A DNA stretch of 64,000 nucleotides. Source: Lepidodermella squamata (Eukaryota; Gastrotricha). This document shows, piece after piece, positions 22,486 to 35,213 of this stretch. The position numbers and the translations under genes are program-made. Under the pieces are notes generated by a model that was not told the DNA's origin, did no database searches, and was given only the letters and a program-made list of their open reading frames with translations. Where the stretch lies: assembly GCA_047495785.1 (NCBI GenBank), contig JBLDXI010000026.1, positions 930,001-994,000 of the forward strand, read 5' to 3'. Positions within the stretch are counted from its first letter, which is position 1, and each line of letters starts with the position of its first letter.

Positions 22486-23154
22486 TTATGCTTCAATAGT
22501 ATTATTCCAAGACGAGGTAACGTTTTGACTCTCAAAAACTTCAACTTTCGAAGTAATATTCGAAGAGCTATTAAAAAAACGAATAAAATTCGTATTAAAT
22601 TGAGCCGGAATCGAAGAGTTGAAGTAAACAATTTTAGATGAAACGTTAAAATTCAGAGTATTTCGTTTCGAGGTAGTTGAACGAGGTGGGAAGTAAGTTT
22701 TCCTGGAACCTCTGGAACCAGTTGAAGTTCTCGTGATTCTTAGCCAATATGGTTTTGTTGTTTTGTTTCTCGTTTTCTGCGACGTTGAAGTCCAAAAGTA
22801 AGGTCCGGTGGCAGATTTCGTCACATTCACGGTTGAATTTTCTGTCCTCCCGCAGGTCCATTCGCATGGGACTAGGTTAGGTTCCCATAACCCGTCAGCG
22901 CCACACCTTGACCAGCCATCCGTGTCTTTGAAAACCAGCTCGAAACCAGGGTCGCAGACTTGTTGGACGATGAATTTTTGACATAATTTGGTCCCAATAG
23001 GCAATTTTCTATTGCCTCGAATTACATGGCCGCCTTCAATTTCAGGAATTTCACATTGCTCACTGTCGTCTAAGCACCGGTGATCTACAGTGACTTGGTT
23101 CAAGCTGAGTTTGATGAGTATTGAAAGCAGTAAAATTAATTTTAGCTGAGTCAT
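22486..23154 (-). CDS. Secreted sushi-domain protein, 222 residues, paralogue of 21051-22442 exon 1
   Basis: The chosen start MTQLKLILLLSILIKLSLNQ gives a clean signal peptide; an upstream in-frame ATG at 23214 would bury it. One sushi-like module follows (CEIPEIEGGHVIRG, LCQKFIVQQVCDPGFEL, RCGADGLWEPNLVPC). The tail is rich in Asn, Ser and Thr with many N-glycosylation sequons and no membrane segment. It lies 44 bp upstream of the sushi-ankyrin gene on the same strand and is clearly related to its first exon, which points to tandem duplication. The partner is unknown. Confidence 0.75.
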   Translation of the reverse strand: MTQLKLILLLSILIKLSLNQVTVDHRCLDDSEQCEIPEIEGGHVIRGNRKLPIGTKLCQKFIVQQVCDPGFELVFKDTDGWSRCGADGLWEPNLVPCEWTCGRTENSTVNVTKSATGPYFWTSTSQKTRNKTTKPYWLRITRTSTGSRGSRKTYFPPRSTTSKRNTLNFNVSSKIVYFNSSIPAQFNTNFIRFFNSSSNITSKVEVFESQNVTSSWNNTIEA

Positions 23155-24145
23155 TGCCAAATAATAATGAGAAAACTCTTGAATGCGTGGGTTCACGGTG
23201 TGTAGGGTCAACATTTACTTGATGACGATCATTAACCTCTTCTGCTGATGATGAAAAAAAACAGGTGTTTTTTATTTGAAAGGTCACGCTCAAAACTTGT
23301 GTGTTGCAGAAACAGCAGAATAAATTGAGTTAATAATTCATTCGAACCAGCGTAAAAAATTGAAATGCTACCGTAAATCAGATTATTTTTTAATTCTGAA
23401 TTGTTTTATTTTTAATTTAATTTTATTTAAAATTTGGCGAATATTATGGAAAATTTTGGTTTTTTTACAATTTTTACAATTAAAAATATTAAGTTGACCT
23501 TTTTTCAAAGGTTGAGTAGTTTTTATTTTTTAAGCTATTTTGCATATTTTTTATGCCTCAAGACATATTCTCTTGAGGAATGGCTTGTACCTGCATTTTA
23601 CTCGAAAAAAAATCAGCCTTAATTCTCACCGGAGTAATTTATCGTATTTTTTAACCGCCCATTGAGGAAACTGAATTTATGCAGCTTAGCTATTATTATT
23701 ATATCGCTTGTATGTTTACTGAACATTGGATATTCCGATTCGCTTCCCGCCATTCAATGGACGGTGGTGTCGCTAAGCAGCGGGCGCACGTGTAAAAAAA
23801 GCGATCGCCCTTTTATGTGCGTAGTCACCCTACAGCAGGTGACACAGTGGCGCGGCTTTCTCCTATTATAGGTACTGCACTCGGCTGTGAGAAGACCGCG
23901 CTTTGCACCTCATATACACTTAATATTCCACCAATCTTTCTTCCTTTCCTTTACGTCAAGGTGTTTTTATATTTATTTTTTCGAGAAAAACGTGTATTAT
24001 TATCGCAGCTTAATGTGTCCTAATGAGGGTGGATGGCACTTGAAAACTCTGCGACTCTATTATTTATCGATCGATTACGCCCGTTTCCGTTCTGCGATTT
24101 TAAAGCTCAGGATTTATTTGTTTTAGATTTTACTCGATTTAAAAA
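23155..24145. other. Intergenic; possible 5' regions of divergent genes
   Basis: AT-rich in 23380-23560. A signal-peptide-like frame (RKLNLCSLAIIIISLVCLL, about 23665-23830) has no upstream ATG before a stop, so I do not call it a gene. Confidence 0.4.
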
Positions 24146-25685
24146 ATGGCTTCTAAAGCCACTGCTGAGAAAAAAGCGGCAGAGCCTGCGGATAACAAAG
24201 GCAAAGAAGAGAATAACCCTCCGAAGGACAATACGAGTCAAGGCGAGAAGACTAAGCGAAATCGGCAATATTTTAAGGCCGAACTAACTCGAGTCGATCA
24301 ACAGCTGAAAAAGGACGCTGGGAAAATTCAAAAACCGCCAGAGTAATATTATTAATTAAATCTGAATTGTTAGTAATAATGTCGAATCTCTTAAAATTTC
24401 AGGCGCGATTTTTTCCCGCAAGTTTTCAATGACCTCGAGCCGTATTTAGACCTGTCGACTCCCAGATTCGTCATAGAAATGCCGGAAGATGTGCTGCACG
24501 CCGGCAATGGGTACAAAACTCGGGCGACGGCTCAACGCATGACCGAACCTTGGGTTGATCTGAAAATGGACGTTAGGCCGAATTACAATGAAGAAGTGAA
24601 AGAGCCTGTCCCACCTCCGAAACGGGATCCTTCTCCAGCCAAAGGGTCAGTATGGATTTTTCCTTTCCTTTCCTTTCCTTTCCTTTCCTTTCCTTTCCTT
24701 TCCTTTCCTTTCCTTTCCTTTCCTTTCCTTTCCTTTCCTTTCCTTTCCTTTCCTTTCCTTTCCTTTCCTTTCCTTTCCTTTCCTTTCCTTTCCTTTCCTT
24801 TCCTTTCCTTTCCTTTCCTTTCCTTTCCTTTCCTTTCCTTTCCTTTCCTTTCCTTTCCTTTCCTTTCCTTTCCTTTCCTTTCCTTTCCTTTCCTTTCCTT
24901 TCCTTTCCTTTCCTTTCCTTTCCTTTCCTTTCCTTTCCTTTCCTTTCCTTTCCTTTCCTTTCCTTTCCTTTCCTTTCCTTTCCTTTCCTTTCCTTTCCTT
25001 TCCTTTCCTTTCCTTTCCGATATCATCCTGTCCTATCCTATCTATTTAACCCTTAATTCCTATTTCCCTAACCATACTCTGATGTAATATTAAAATATTT
25101 TTTTGGACTTTTAGGCCGAAAATTCGGCGGGAAAGGACTGAAATATTGCAAGGCACCATCTTACCCCGATATCCTATCGTCCACGTCGATAATCCTGAAA
25201 TTGCGACGAAAGAGCTAACCTTCGTCGACGTGCCATCAATTCGAGAGGAAGTAAAAAACAAGTACATGGCATGTTCTCAAATGAAAACAGACGCCGATTA
25301 TCGCCATACCAAGGAGGATTTCGTCAAACTCGAACTCGATAGGTTAGCGGAGGTGCGAGTAGGAAATCAGGTCAACCTACGCAAAGCTTATTTCGCCTAC
25401 CTTCAAAACACGCCTGGTTCGAAAAAGGCGATTCGGGACTGCATGAAAGAGTACGATAAGAGCAATCCTGCACCCGTTAAGGCGGAAGAGGAGAAACCAG
25501 TCGAGCGAAAAGGTCGGGCGAGTAACAACGCTAAACCCCAGCCGAAATCAAATAGCGGGGCGAAAGATCCGAAAAAGAGCAAATCTGGAGCGGAAAAATC
25601 GTCGGAGCCTTCTAGCAACGCCGAGCCTTCAGAAGAGAAACCAGCCGATCAACAGCCGCAGGAGCAGCAGGCGACTTCCAATTAA
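24146..25685 (+). CDS. Unknown lysine-rich intracellular protein, 336 residues
   Basis: The exons are 24146-24342, 24403-24645 and 25115-25685, and all junctions keep frame. The N-terminus is charged and disordered-looking (KKAAEPADNKGKEEN). A more ordered core contains FNDLEPYLDLSTPRFVIEM, ILPRYPIVHVDNPEIA and LRKAYFAYLQNTPGSKKAI. The last ~70 residues are Lys/Glu/Pro/Ser/Gln-rich. It has no signal peptide or membrane segment, and I do not recognise the family. Intron 2 (24646-25114) holds a very long (TTTCC)n tract, whereas intron 1 is 60 nt. AATAAA occurs at about 25825. Confidence 0.7.
24659..25018. repeat. (TTTCC)n pentanucleotide microsatellite, about 72 units, uninterrupted
   Basis: About 360 bp of perfect TTTCC repeat lies within an intron, on the sense strand. 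Because five is not a multiple of three and no unit makes a stop, several frames stay open on both strands, producing spurious FPFLS and KGKER ORFs. Confidence 0.97.
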
Positions 25686-26099
25686 GACAATGATTGATAT
25701 AGGGATGAAGTTGAATTTGACTAGTGTTTTATGCTGAGATAGCCGATGATTGTTTGCCCTGATCTCGGTTTATTCCATATTTTTACTACCTTAAAAGCTT
25801 AAAAATCGCAAGAAGTTCGTCAAATAAAATGCTTTACCACGAAGTATAATTAACCATCGGATATGCCCGATTGAATTTGGAAAAATATATCAACGATTAA
25901 TCAGATAATTTAAGTTTCAGAGAAGCATATTAATGTTACAACATTTCAGGTCGCGCTAAATTTTTAAACGAATAAATTTTTAGAGCGAAAAAATAATTTG
26001 AAAATTTTTGAAAATTTCACGTTCAATTTGAAAAACAGAAATAAATTGCCGAAAAATTATTTCTAATTTTCTGCGAAAAGCCATATTATTTATTGTAGA
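25686..26099. other. Intergenic, no gene seen
   Basis: AT-rich 3' flank of the lysine-rich protein gene. Nothing else is supported. Confidence 0.4.
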
Positions 26100-26625
26100 T
26101 CACGGCTTCGTCATGATTTGAAAAAGTATTCTGCCTTTGAAGAATTCAAAATAATTCAACCGGGATGCCTGTGATAATGTCCCACGCCATGTGGCCACAT
26201 GCCAAGACTCATCAGTGATTTTCGGATGCAGAAGCAAAAAATATCGCTCCATTCCTTGTGTTCGCTGCATTGAAGTCTCACGGAACATCTAGATTTTGGC
26301 CGATTTTCGCGTAAATAAAATAAAAATTAGGAAAAGGCCACTGACCTGATGGCCGATGAGTGGTCTGGTTCACATTTACACGTCGATGCGCTCCACCAAT
26401 GATACGGTGGACAAGATAGCGATAAACACCATAGCTGTTCGAAATGTATAGCTGATACAAGAATTCCGCCTCGCTATGAATGAGGTTTCCAAAAAATAAC
26501 ATCGGAATTAATTGAGAAAAACCTGAGATTTCTGTCCATCTGAGGTTCCTAATTCCGCAAAAAGGTACATCAGCGTTCCAATAAAGACTGACTGCGGCTG
26601 CGGCCATAATACTTCCGATGTCCAA
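26100..26625 (-). CDS. Possible two- or three-exon gene of unknown function
   Basis: An exon-like segment (about 26345-26475) reads EAEFLYQLYISNSYGVYRYL then VHRIIGGAHRRVNVNQ and ends in CAG/GTCAGT. After about 55 nt it is followed by an open segment to a stop at 26100 (GMERYFLLLHPKITDESWHV). An upstream piece contains DVPFCGIRNLRW, but I could not make its junction fit. Codon content looks coding, but no domain is recognised. The start is not established. Confidence 0.3.
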
Positions 26626-28513
26626 ATTTGAAATTGAAAATTGCGAGTGAGATTGTGAAATTGTGAAGCGAATAACTCAACCATGATTAAATTGTAAAAT
26701 TTGCGTGAGTTACATTCAGCTGAAATAGATACATGATACAGCATTTACATGTTATAACGTGGTTAACAGCATACAAATGAATCACCGCCACGTCTGTCGA
26801 ACACGGCAGCGGCAAAAAATGGCGGTCGACTAAGAAAGGCTTTTCCTACCTGCGCTTAGCATTTCAATTTCATACCTAAACCGAATCGCTCGAAAAGTTA
26901 GTCAGCCTCGTATAAAAGTTGGCCTCAAATATAAGAGGTCCAAATGTCATTCAAAATAGTAAAGGTCGGGTCTATAGCAAGCATGTATCATAATTCATAA
27001 TTTCACGATTTATTAATTAAAGGCGAAATGCGTAAAGGAATTCGAATTTCACTACGCCATCATCATCATTCCCTTCTCCTAGGGCCTATAGGGCTAAAAC
27101 ACCGAGCATATGCCGATCTATTTATAGAGGCCAATTCAGAGGCGACTGGAAGCGTTGTATGACGACATGTGATGAGTCAATAAGGGTTTGAAATAATAAA
27201 GGTCAGGCCTCAAATAAATGGCGGTCTCAAATATAGGACGGGGTTTCGACGGGGTTTAAAAGCATCAAAAGGATAGGCCCAACAATTCGGCCGGTACGGT
27301 ATATTTTTTGGATGCTTCCCAAATTGAAAATTAATCCGTTTATTGTTATCATGTGCGGATGAAGATGCAGCACCAAGTGATATTGACAGCTCTTATTAGT
27401 GGCCAGTGGATCCACTGTGAAACTTGGCGTTTGCCGTTTATATCAAAAAATGCTACCTATAACTCGCAGACTTGGAAAACTCTCAATAATCCCTCATAGT
27501 GTCCCAAACCAGGGCTGTTCTAATGAATGGCAAACGAGAAAGGCAACAAAACCCAGCACGTCGTGTTACTATTGTCTTATAGTGTATTATTTTATAAAAT
27601 ACGATGCGCAATCGAAAAAAACTGGACTTTTGGACTCGTTTCATGTGGACGCGGCCTCAAATGATATGTACTGGCTTTCGGCCATGCTTCTGTCACACAA
27701 AATAGTAGCCGCAGCACACGCGCCCGATCAAGTTGTTTTCAACGAGATATTTTTTATTGGCAGCGGATGAAACCACGTGAGGCCTCGTGAACTGGAAGGT
27801 TTGGTTTTTATATTGTCACCGAATTTTCGGGTCACCCACTTTTGAAAGTCATCTTCTCGAAACGTAAATATTAGAACTATGTAAAATGCTTCAAACCCGA
27901 AAACCTGCGGTGATATTACTTGAGAAAATCTCGTATACCACACCACCTGTTGATCGCATTGCTTTAGCGTCCCAAAAATGATAAAATGCTAGGAAATTGT
28001 TATTTTAAGGCTGGCGACACCTGTGTTTGCTGAGGCGCCAGATTGTTACTTAAAATAGAAATAGTTAAAGTGGATAAAATTTATGTTTGAGCTCGATGCA
28101 GATAACTAAGTAATTTAGATGGGGTCATAAAACCGATAAGCCTGGGCTTCCCGAAATTCCGGATAGAATAAGAGACATCGCCAAAATTGAGAGGAGCAAA
28201 ATCGTATGCGTTTACCATTTTGCCAAATTAGTGTCCCAAAAAAGGCTGCGTCTTGCGCGAAGGTTACCTGAAGCCTTCTACAGACCTTATCGGTATTAAA
28301 AAATTTGAAAATGTATCGTGAGATTTTCTAGTTTAAAAGTATTATCCGCTTTGGCTTTATTTTCAACTTGAAATTTCCGACAGTCAGCACTTGGCAATGA
28401 TGATACATTGAAAGTAATCGTCGGCAGAACCGCGCTGATGATATCTCCTGTATTTCCTATTTGAGATTCAGTTTTATAGCTCGCTTCGGGTGATGTGTTT
28501 TCGAGGTTTGAAT
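26626..28513. other. Gene-poor stretch
   Basis: Short repeated phrases of the type GGCCTCAAATATA and TAAAGGTC occur at 26920-26975 and 27195-27240. The open frames here start at non-ATG codons and lack domains. Confidence 0.4.
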
Positions 28514-29080
28514 TACCCCCACTTATTCGTCTTTCTCATTTGCGCATTAAATTTTGGTAAATTTTGTATCACTTGCGCATTTATTTCCAATTTATGAGGT
28601 TAGCTCCGTTATTATGGCGTTATATTATGAGATTTTTTTGGAAAAAAAATTCATGAATGGTATTCATGGTATTCATGAAATGACAGGGTTTTGGGCCAGT
28701 TTTACTAGCAAAGGTAATTGATCATTTAGACTGGATTCACGATTTAAACCCTTTTCTTTAACCTTCTCGGGATGGAACAATGATAAAAGCGCTTACTCTC
28801 AGTTTGACAACCCGAGTCTGTCGAAGGGTCGAATCTCCGAGATTGGTCCAGCTACGCATCAAATGGCAAGAAAAAGGACTGAAATGCCTAAATTTTCTCT
28901 TGTTTATCGCAAGGTTTATGAAACCCGAGGACCACCCAAGACATGGCATTTCATTGATGCCGAATTCTTTCCATAAAAATCTCATAATGAAATGCCTAAA
29001 TTACGAATCTACCATCATAATTAGAATATAAATGCGCAAGTGATAGAAAATTCACAAAATTTAATGCGCAAGTGGGGTAC
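28514..29080. mobile_element. MITE-like element with TGCGCATTAAATTTTG terminal inverted repeats
   Basis: The left end 28514-28583 and right end 29028-29080 are inverted relatives sharing TACCCC, TTGCGCATTAAATTTTG and ATCACTTGCGCATTTAT. The left arm has an insertion of about 18 bp. The interior has overlapping ORFs on both strands (28758-29031) with no recognisable domain. Confidence 0.7.
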
Positions 29081-31347
29081 ACTCTGAGGTTTAATCGATT
29101 GGATAAAATTGATTAAAAATAAATAAAATTGTATTACCTAAATTAAATTCCGCATGCCTTTTATACATTAGAGTCCCAATTAAATGTTTTGATACGTAAA
29201 TAGCAACAAAATTAGCCATCTTCATCACGTGCTTACGACTTTAATCCCGCGCTGTCTATACGGTCAAATAAGGAATTGACTCCAATGCAAAAAATTGTTT
29301 TTATATTAGAAAAACCTTGATGGCATGGGTTCATCGAGAGCAAATTCCTGAACTCAACAACGACTTGAAGATTAATCTAGCGCGTCTTAAAAATAGGACA
29401 CGTACATTATTAAAGTCATCCTAAAAAAGGTCACATGACTCGTCGTTGCGTATTGTTAAAACAAATAATATAAATATGGCCGCGTTACACTTTTCGGCGC
29501 CATACACCATCCAAGTACATTCGATCATCTTCATCATCATTTTATCTTTTCAAATAATCATCTTTAGTTCAATAATTTACAAGACCTGTTCATGTCCATG
29601 AAAAAAGCAGGTGACATTTATTTTACTCAGTCCTAAATTCGATTTTCGATTCGCTGCGTACACGATGAATAATTAACGGCTTGAATTTCAGTTTTTGTAC
29701 ACTTTTCGGATGATACAAAAACACTAGTTTTGAGGCTACCGCTACTTGAAACCGCGTACAACATACATCATTTATTAGAATGTATACAGTCTGGACAATC
29801 AATGAAGTAGGATGCTTTCGCGAAGTTATAGGAAAACCGACATTGAGTCTCAAATGTCGCACTTAGCAACAACATATATATTCTGTTCAACTTTAGGTTG
29901 GAAATCTCAAAAATCAGTTACTCCGCGTGGGATTTTACCCACGGTGAAACCTTGAAGAAAAATGTACTTCATGTATATAAGGAGCTTTCTATTCACCGTT
30001 ATAGGCTTGCAGTTTATATATAAGGCACGTAATTTTTGTTTGTAACCAAAGTGCTGTTGCTTTATATATAACGACGTGAAAAAATATCATGTGACCATGC
30101 ATTCATTATAAATTGTAAATTACCTTTATACATTCGCCACAAACTGTTTATATAATACGTTGCAGCTGTTAAATTTTCAATTTTTTGTATGACCTTTTTA
30201 TTATGGGAATTCGAAACTTGTGCACAGGGTAAAACCTTCTTTCACAGGTGATCAACTTGTCACCATTTCGATGAATGGACGTTTGAATTTAACCTCAAGG
30301 TAATTGGGGCAAAAATTGACCAACTCGTTTAGGGGCCACTTATTACCTTTGTAATGATGAAATTCACTTGTATTCTTTCCTTTTCGTAAACTCCGACGAT
30401 ATTTTTTAATAGGGCATCTACCTGGATATCAGGTTTAAGCTCGGGGGATCCTGAACCTTCGACTGTATTATCGTGCCGCTGGGACTGATAAGTTGGTGAT
30501 TTTTTTCAAAATTTAGGGGACGAATTTTTGAAGTCCCCAGTACATGAAAATTAGCATCCAAAAATACCCGATGATTGTCCAAAGCTAGGAAACCGCGTTA
30601 TTATTCGTAAAAAATAAATATTGACACAACATTTACAGAAAAATATGGAATTACACCCAATAAAACTGCCTCAAATAAGAATTTGATGACGGATTCGAAA
30701 AACATGGTTTGTCTCAAGTTATCACTCTTTCCAGTAATATTAGCGAAAACAGCGGAATTTAGAGATTTATTTGATTTATTTGATTTTTCTAATTCTTGGA
30801 AACTCCACCACATAATTTCTCAAGCTCATAGATCATTCTGACTGATCGTTAGTTATTTTAGAAATTTCGTAGGCTTCAGATTGTTCAGAATTAATTCACG
30901 TTTCTTTCGCATCCTATATATTTTTTTTATTTGGACACATGTCCCACTTAAATATCCTCGATTTCGTATTATCTATCTCGCCTGATTACGCATTATTAAA
31001 TTTGACCTAATGTCTTACGGCCGCGCGTCTAATTCATAATTCGCTGCACCTCCATGCTCGCATAATAGCACAGCACGCGCGCACACACCTTTCAAATCAA
31101 TCGATATAGGGAATTTAGTAAATAACACGCAGCTCATCTATCATATAGCGACTATGTCAGCCTAGGCATGTAGTATCGATCGCAGCGTACAGAAATTTCG
31201 CATGTTAGTTCCTAAAAAAAGACGACCATTTCTTTGTTGAAACAACTGCTGTTTTTCGGCGAAAAGCCAAAATAGGTGTTACAACATATTATCTCTATTC
31301 TATTATCTAGACATTCGTCTTTTTTAAATATTACTTGCGAAAATAAA
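29081..31347. other. Gene-poor stretch upstream of the nuclear receptor gene
   Basis: Around 30300-30365 there is a phrase (GGTAATTGGGGCAAAAATTG, then GGGGCCACTTATTACC) resembling the ends of the TA-flanked elements, possibly a decayed copy. Nothing coding is supported. Confidence 0.4.
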
Positions 31348-33034
31348 ATGCCAAAGGAGAACGCGAGTTCTTCAAGCTCTACTCTGTGCAAAATTTGTGG
31401 CTGTTTCGTACCGAGGCGTGAAAAGTACCAGCCGTCAAACTGCGAGGCTTGTCAGAAATTTTTCCGCCGCCACATCTCAACGTCCCACCTGCTGGCATGT
31501 AACCACGAGGAGTCGCAGATGCCGAATGAAGGCGGCGAAATGGACCCGCCCTACAAGCGAAAACGACTCATGTGCCCACGGTGCCGATTCGACAAATGCA
31601 TCGCCACTGGCATGCAAAGTAAGCCATGAATATAACGAATTTTAACGTAATTTTTCATGATTCTAAAGGCAAGTATCTGACTAAGGTCTCAGAGGAGAAC
31701 AAGAAACCTGTCGAGGTACTGAATGACTCGGATTCAGGTCGGTCTTCTTCGGTTTCGTCTGAAACGCTGAATAACAGTTCAGATTCGGACCAAGCTGACA
31801 GCTCTTCGGAAAATTCTGTTGTAGCCATCGCTACAGAGCCGGATTTCGGCAATTTCCGAATAGCTGAGAAAATTATTCGAACTGCTGCCAACGCTTATAC
31901 ATCTCTGTATATTCTTGAATCTGTAAGTTGATGTGTCAAAACAATTCTTCGAATTTTTTTCATTTTTTTCCATTCAAATTAAATTTTTACCAGCCATTTT
32001 TTCACCTAAGGTAAACTAGCCTAAATTCGAGTTTTTCAACGACGCTAAAGACATTTAGTTTCCTGCATTTTTCAGAGTATTCGGACATTTTTATCCTCAA
32101 ACTTCATCCGCCACGCGTTGTAAATTTGTTATGAAATGAGTGTTTGTCTCTGCTTTACAGGCTCCATTCAAACGCCTCACCTCTCCGGTTTCAAATTCCG
32201 AGAACATAGATCAAATTCATGCCGAGCAATATGCTTGCTATCACAAAGCGTGGCTGCTATATGCGGAGCATTTCAAAGGTTTGTCCTTGCGATGTTCCAT
32301 TTATCGATCGTATGCGTGACCCATATTTCATTTTGCACTAAAACTCACGTGTAGATTTTCGCGACGAGGTGCGAATCAACGTATCGAATTCCGCCATTAC
32401 GCAGCTACAACCTATGGCTATGCTCACTATACCGGCGTTGTTTTACCACCTGCCCAATAATACCGACCCGTCAATGGCGGCGTTTGGTATTACTGACGAG
32501 CTTATGCCTGTGATATCTCAACAAATTCCTGCTATGAAGGTTTTATATTATTATTAATTTTTACACTAATAATCTAAAAATATTTTTTAATTAGAAATTA
32601 TTTCAAAAAAGCATTGTTCTACGGCATGGCTTAGCAGAATGGCACCCATCGTTCTTGGAAACTGCCCTGCTTATGGCAGCGTTAACTTTCCACGGTAAAT
32701 TTTTGATTTCTCGACGTGAGAGCATGATGACACAGATATTTAATGAGGGGCGTCGTGTGTCAGAATATAGGTCACGTTCCACTTTAAGTCATAAAACAAA
32801 TCTGAACCAACTGGGTCATTTTTTTCAGACGCTGGTGCAACTGATCCCGGTGTGCGAGATTTGCAAAATTTAGTCGTTCAAACTTTCAACTTCATCGCGT
32901 CAAAACAGGGCGGCAATAAACCGGCTCTGGTCGATGCGAACCGCGACATGTTCGCTAAATGTGCCCGGCTAATACTGGCAACTGTCGACGAAACTATCAA
33001 AGTCACCGGTTGCGGATCTAATAAGTGCAAATAG
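31348..33034 (+). CDS. Divergent nuclear hormone receptor (377 residues)
   Basis: Six exons: 31348-31618, 31669-31922, 32161-32278, 32355-32539, 32595-32694 and 32829-33034. The DNA-binding domain (residues ~14-91) has CKIC, CEAC, QKFFRR and CPRCRFDKCIATGM, as in C4 nuclear receptors. The first finger has 14 rather than 13 residues between cysteine pairs. The second finger has only C-x22-C-x2-C, so one usual zinc cysteine is absent and a His near ACNHEE may replace it. An acidic Ser-rich hinge follows. The ligand-binding part (from ~170) is short and weakly conserved, with helices such as HAEQYACYHKAWLLYAEHF. Expected role: nuclear transcription factor, ligand unknown. Confidence 0.85.
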
Positions 33035-33190
33035 CCATATATCCCGGCTCGATTATGGCGTAAATGAACTGCAAATTATTGTAAATTTATTTTTGACAGT
33101 GTGCGAGATTTAAGAGATAAAATAATAAAAAATCCACCTTAATGCGATTTATCGGCAATTTTCTTTTATTTTTTCAAACTCATTTAAAAA

Positions 33191-34244
33191 ATGGCTCAAA
33201 AAGTTGACGCTTCCACGCAGACCGCTAAAACGCTGAAGAACTTGATCGCGGTACTGCCGGCTAACAAACTCGACCTGATTCGCCGCCGACTGCTCGCCGA
33301 TGCTGTGTTCTTCAAATCTGGCGACATAATTCTAACGCTGTTTTTCATCGCTCTCTGCTGGCTCGGCGTCAGTCTCGTCCCACCAAATGTGGACAAAACT
33401 GCTAATTCATTGAAATCATCCTTGGAAGTCAGCATTCTGTTCCAGTTCATCGATACAATTGCGGCTCTTTTCGCAGCGATGCTAATTGCTAATGACTCGA
33501 ATGTCCTGAAAGAGGTCATATCAGGTGACAACTTTTGAACCGCGCTGTCTTTGAAATAATTGGAATAATTTTTTTGTCACAGGTGTTGTTTTGTCTTCCT
33601 TCGTTTCAGCTGTCGCGTCGACACTCAATTTTTTCCTCATGCTCGGACCATTCATAATGGCTTATTGGTACGCTCAGAGCGCGTTCGTTGCCGGGTCAAT
33701 GGGCATTGCCGCAATCGCCCTGCTCATGCTGATTTTTCACGCCTTTCGACTCGGGGTTATTGTCTATGCAATTTCTTTCATTTGCTCAATCGATGCGAAG
33801 GCTCGTAGATTAGAAGTGACAACTGCTGTAGGAGAGATGAAAGTCAAGCCAACATCTAGACCGCATCCTACTGCCGGACGTCTGGAGGGCAAAAAAATCG
33901 ATGGAGATAGAAAACTGACAAACACCCCGAAAGATATTAATAAGATGTCCCCGACTGTTGATATTCGAACCGTTAATGAAACACTACCAAGTCCGAAAAT
34001 TGAAAAAGTCCTAAATTCGGCACCCGAAAAGATTGACAATAGCTGTTCCGCGAAAGAAGAGGCGACAAAATTGGATGACCCATTTATTGAGTCCAAGACA
34101 TTTGATGGCGAAGATCTGAAGCCAATGATAACGTTTGGTCCGGAGGAAAAATCGAATTATAGTGAAGTTCAGACCCTGATTCAACCCAACAATAGCAGCG
34201 AACCCGTTTTGTACTCAATCAACCGAATCGATCCTGACCTCTAA
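33191..34244 (+). CDS. Unknown four-pass membrane protein (331 residues)
   Basis: Exons 33191-33524 and 33583-34244 join in frame (TCAG/GTGTT gives SGVV). Four hydrophobic segments are visible: IILTLFFIALCWLGVSLV, ILFQFIDTIAALFAAMLIA, FFLMLGPFIMAYWYAQ and IAAIALLMLIFHAFRLGVIV. The N-terminus is short and probably cytosolic. The ~145-residue C-tail is polar, rich in Lys/Glu/Ser/Pro. The large cysteine loop of tetraspanins is missing, so I do not assign it there. It starts 157 bp after the nuclear receptor stop on the same strand, and an AATAAA lies at about 34300. Confidence 0.75.
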
Positions 34245-35213
34245 AAGCGCGGCTTTCGACTTGTTTCAGAAACAAATAAGTCCCAGATCTCAGAAAAAAA
34301 AATAAAAGTTTCATGCTCATTTTTTCTGGAAGGTTTTTTGTTAAGAAATATTGGTTGAATTCAATAGGCTTAAAATTGTAAAATCGCCTTCGCTCTTAAT
34401 TTTCATTGGAATATTTCATTTTGAAAAATTAGCTTACATATGACATCAAAAATAGAAAATTGGATTTTATTCTAAAATTTTTGCAAATCGCTGCAAATCA
34501 CCAAAAAGTGAGGCAAAAACGAAAATTGTAATAACACAGCTCGTGAAATATATTTTCAATCGAGTTCAGATTATTGATGCATGGAATATCATATTCAAGC
34601 TAATACTCAACGGTAACTTCATGGTCAAAACACTCGGCAAATAGAAAATAGGGACATTATACTGAGGTGAACATTTTCAACACATTTCTTAGAATTCCGA
34701 AGTGTCCGAAATGTCCGAAATGTCGGTCACCGCTTGTGATTTTGTGTGATTTTTGTGAATTTCCCAACATTGGACATCGTATCGCCTCTGTTTTTTCATG
34801 TTTTTATTCACATTAATTTTTCACATTAAATTTTCTTTTAAAACTGAGACCTGAAAAAGCACTAAGTCGGCTGTAGCGCCTGTATAGGTTCAAATAGTCC
34901 GTTCAGGTCGGACATCAGACATCGGATCAGATTAACCTGATTAATCGGATCTCTACAAGATCGGACATCATCCGACTTGCTATGAACTGGAAGTTTCTAC
35001 TTTGCGCGCTATTCTAGTCCGGTGTGATGTGTAAAAATACTCATCGCGTGGACTTCAATCAATATTCACCGTACGTCGTTTATTTTTAAACAAAACCAGC
35101 TTGTTTTTCATGTAAAAAATGCTCAAAAACTGTAACAGTTTCAGAGCATAAGGAACCGCTGCGTGAAATTCGAAAGTCATTTTACCTACCTTGGGTTTTT
35201 TAAAGTGTCTTTC
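34245..35213. other. Intergenic, no gene seen
   Basis: Repeated GTCCGAAATGTCC and CGGACATC phrases lie at 34700-34730 and 34905-34975. No coding frame is supported. Confidence 0.4.

Noticed and set aside
23662-23871. Small signal-peptide-like protein
   Set aside because: The frame begins at TTG, with a stop upstream and no ATG, and no upstream exon was found.
24479-25087. Long open frames of FPFLS (plus) and KGKER (minus)
   Set aside because: Both are produced by translating the (TTTCC)n microsatellite; the flanking exons splice around it in frame.
27399-27770. 123-residue ORF
   Set aside because: It starts at a non-ATG codon, has no domain, no splice partners and mixed composition.
28758-29031. 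Overlapping ORFs on both strands
   Set aside because: They lie inside the inverted-repeat element at 28514-29080, with no domain or transposase motif.
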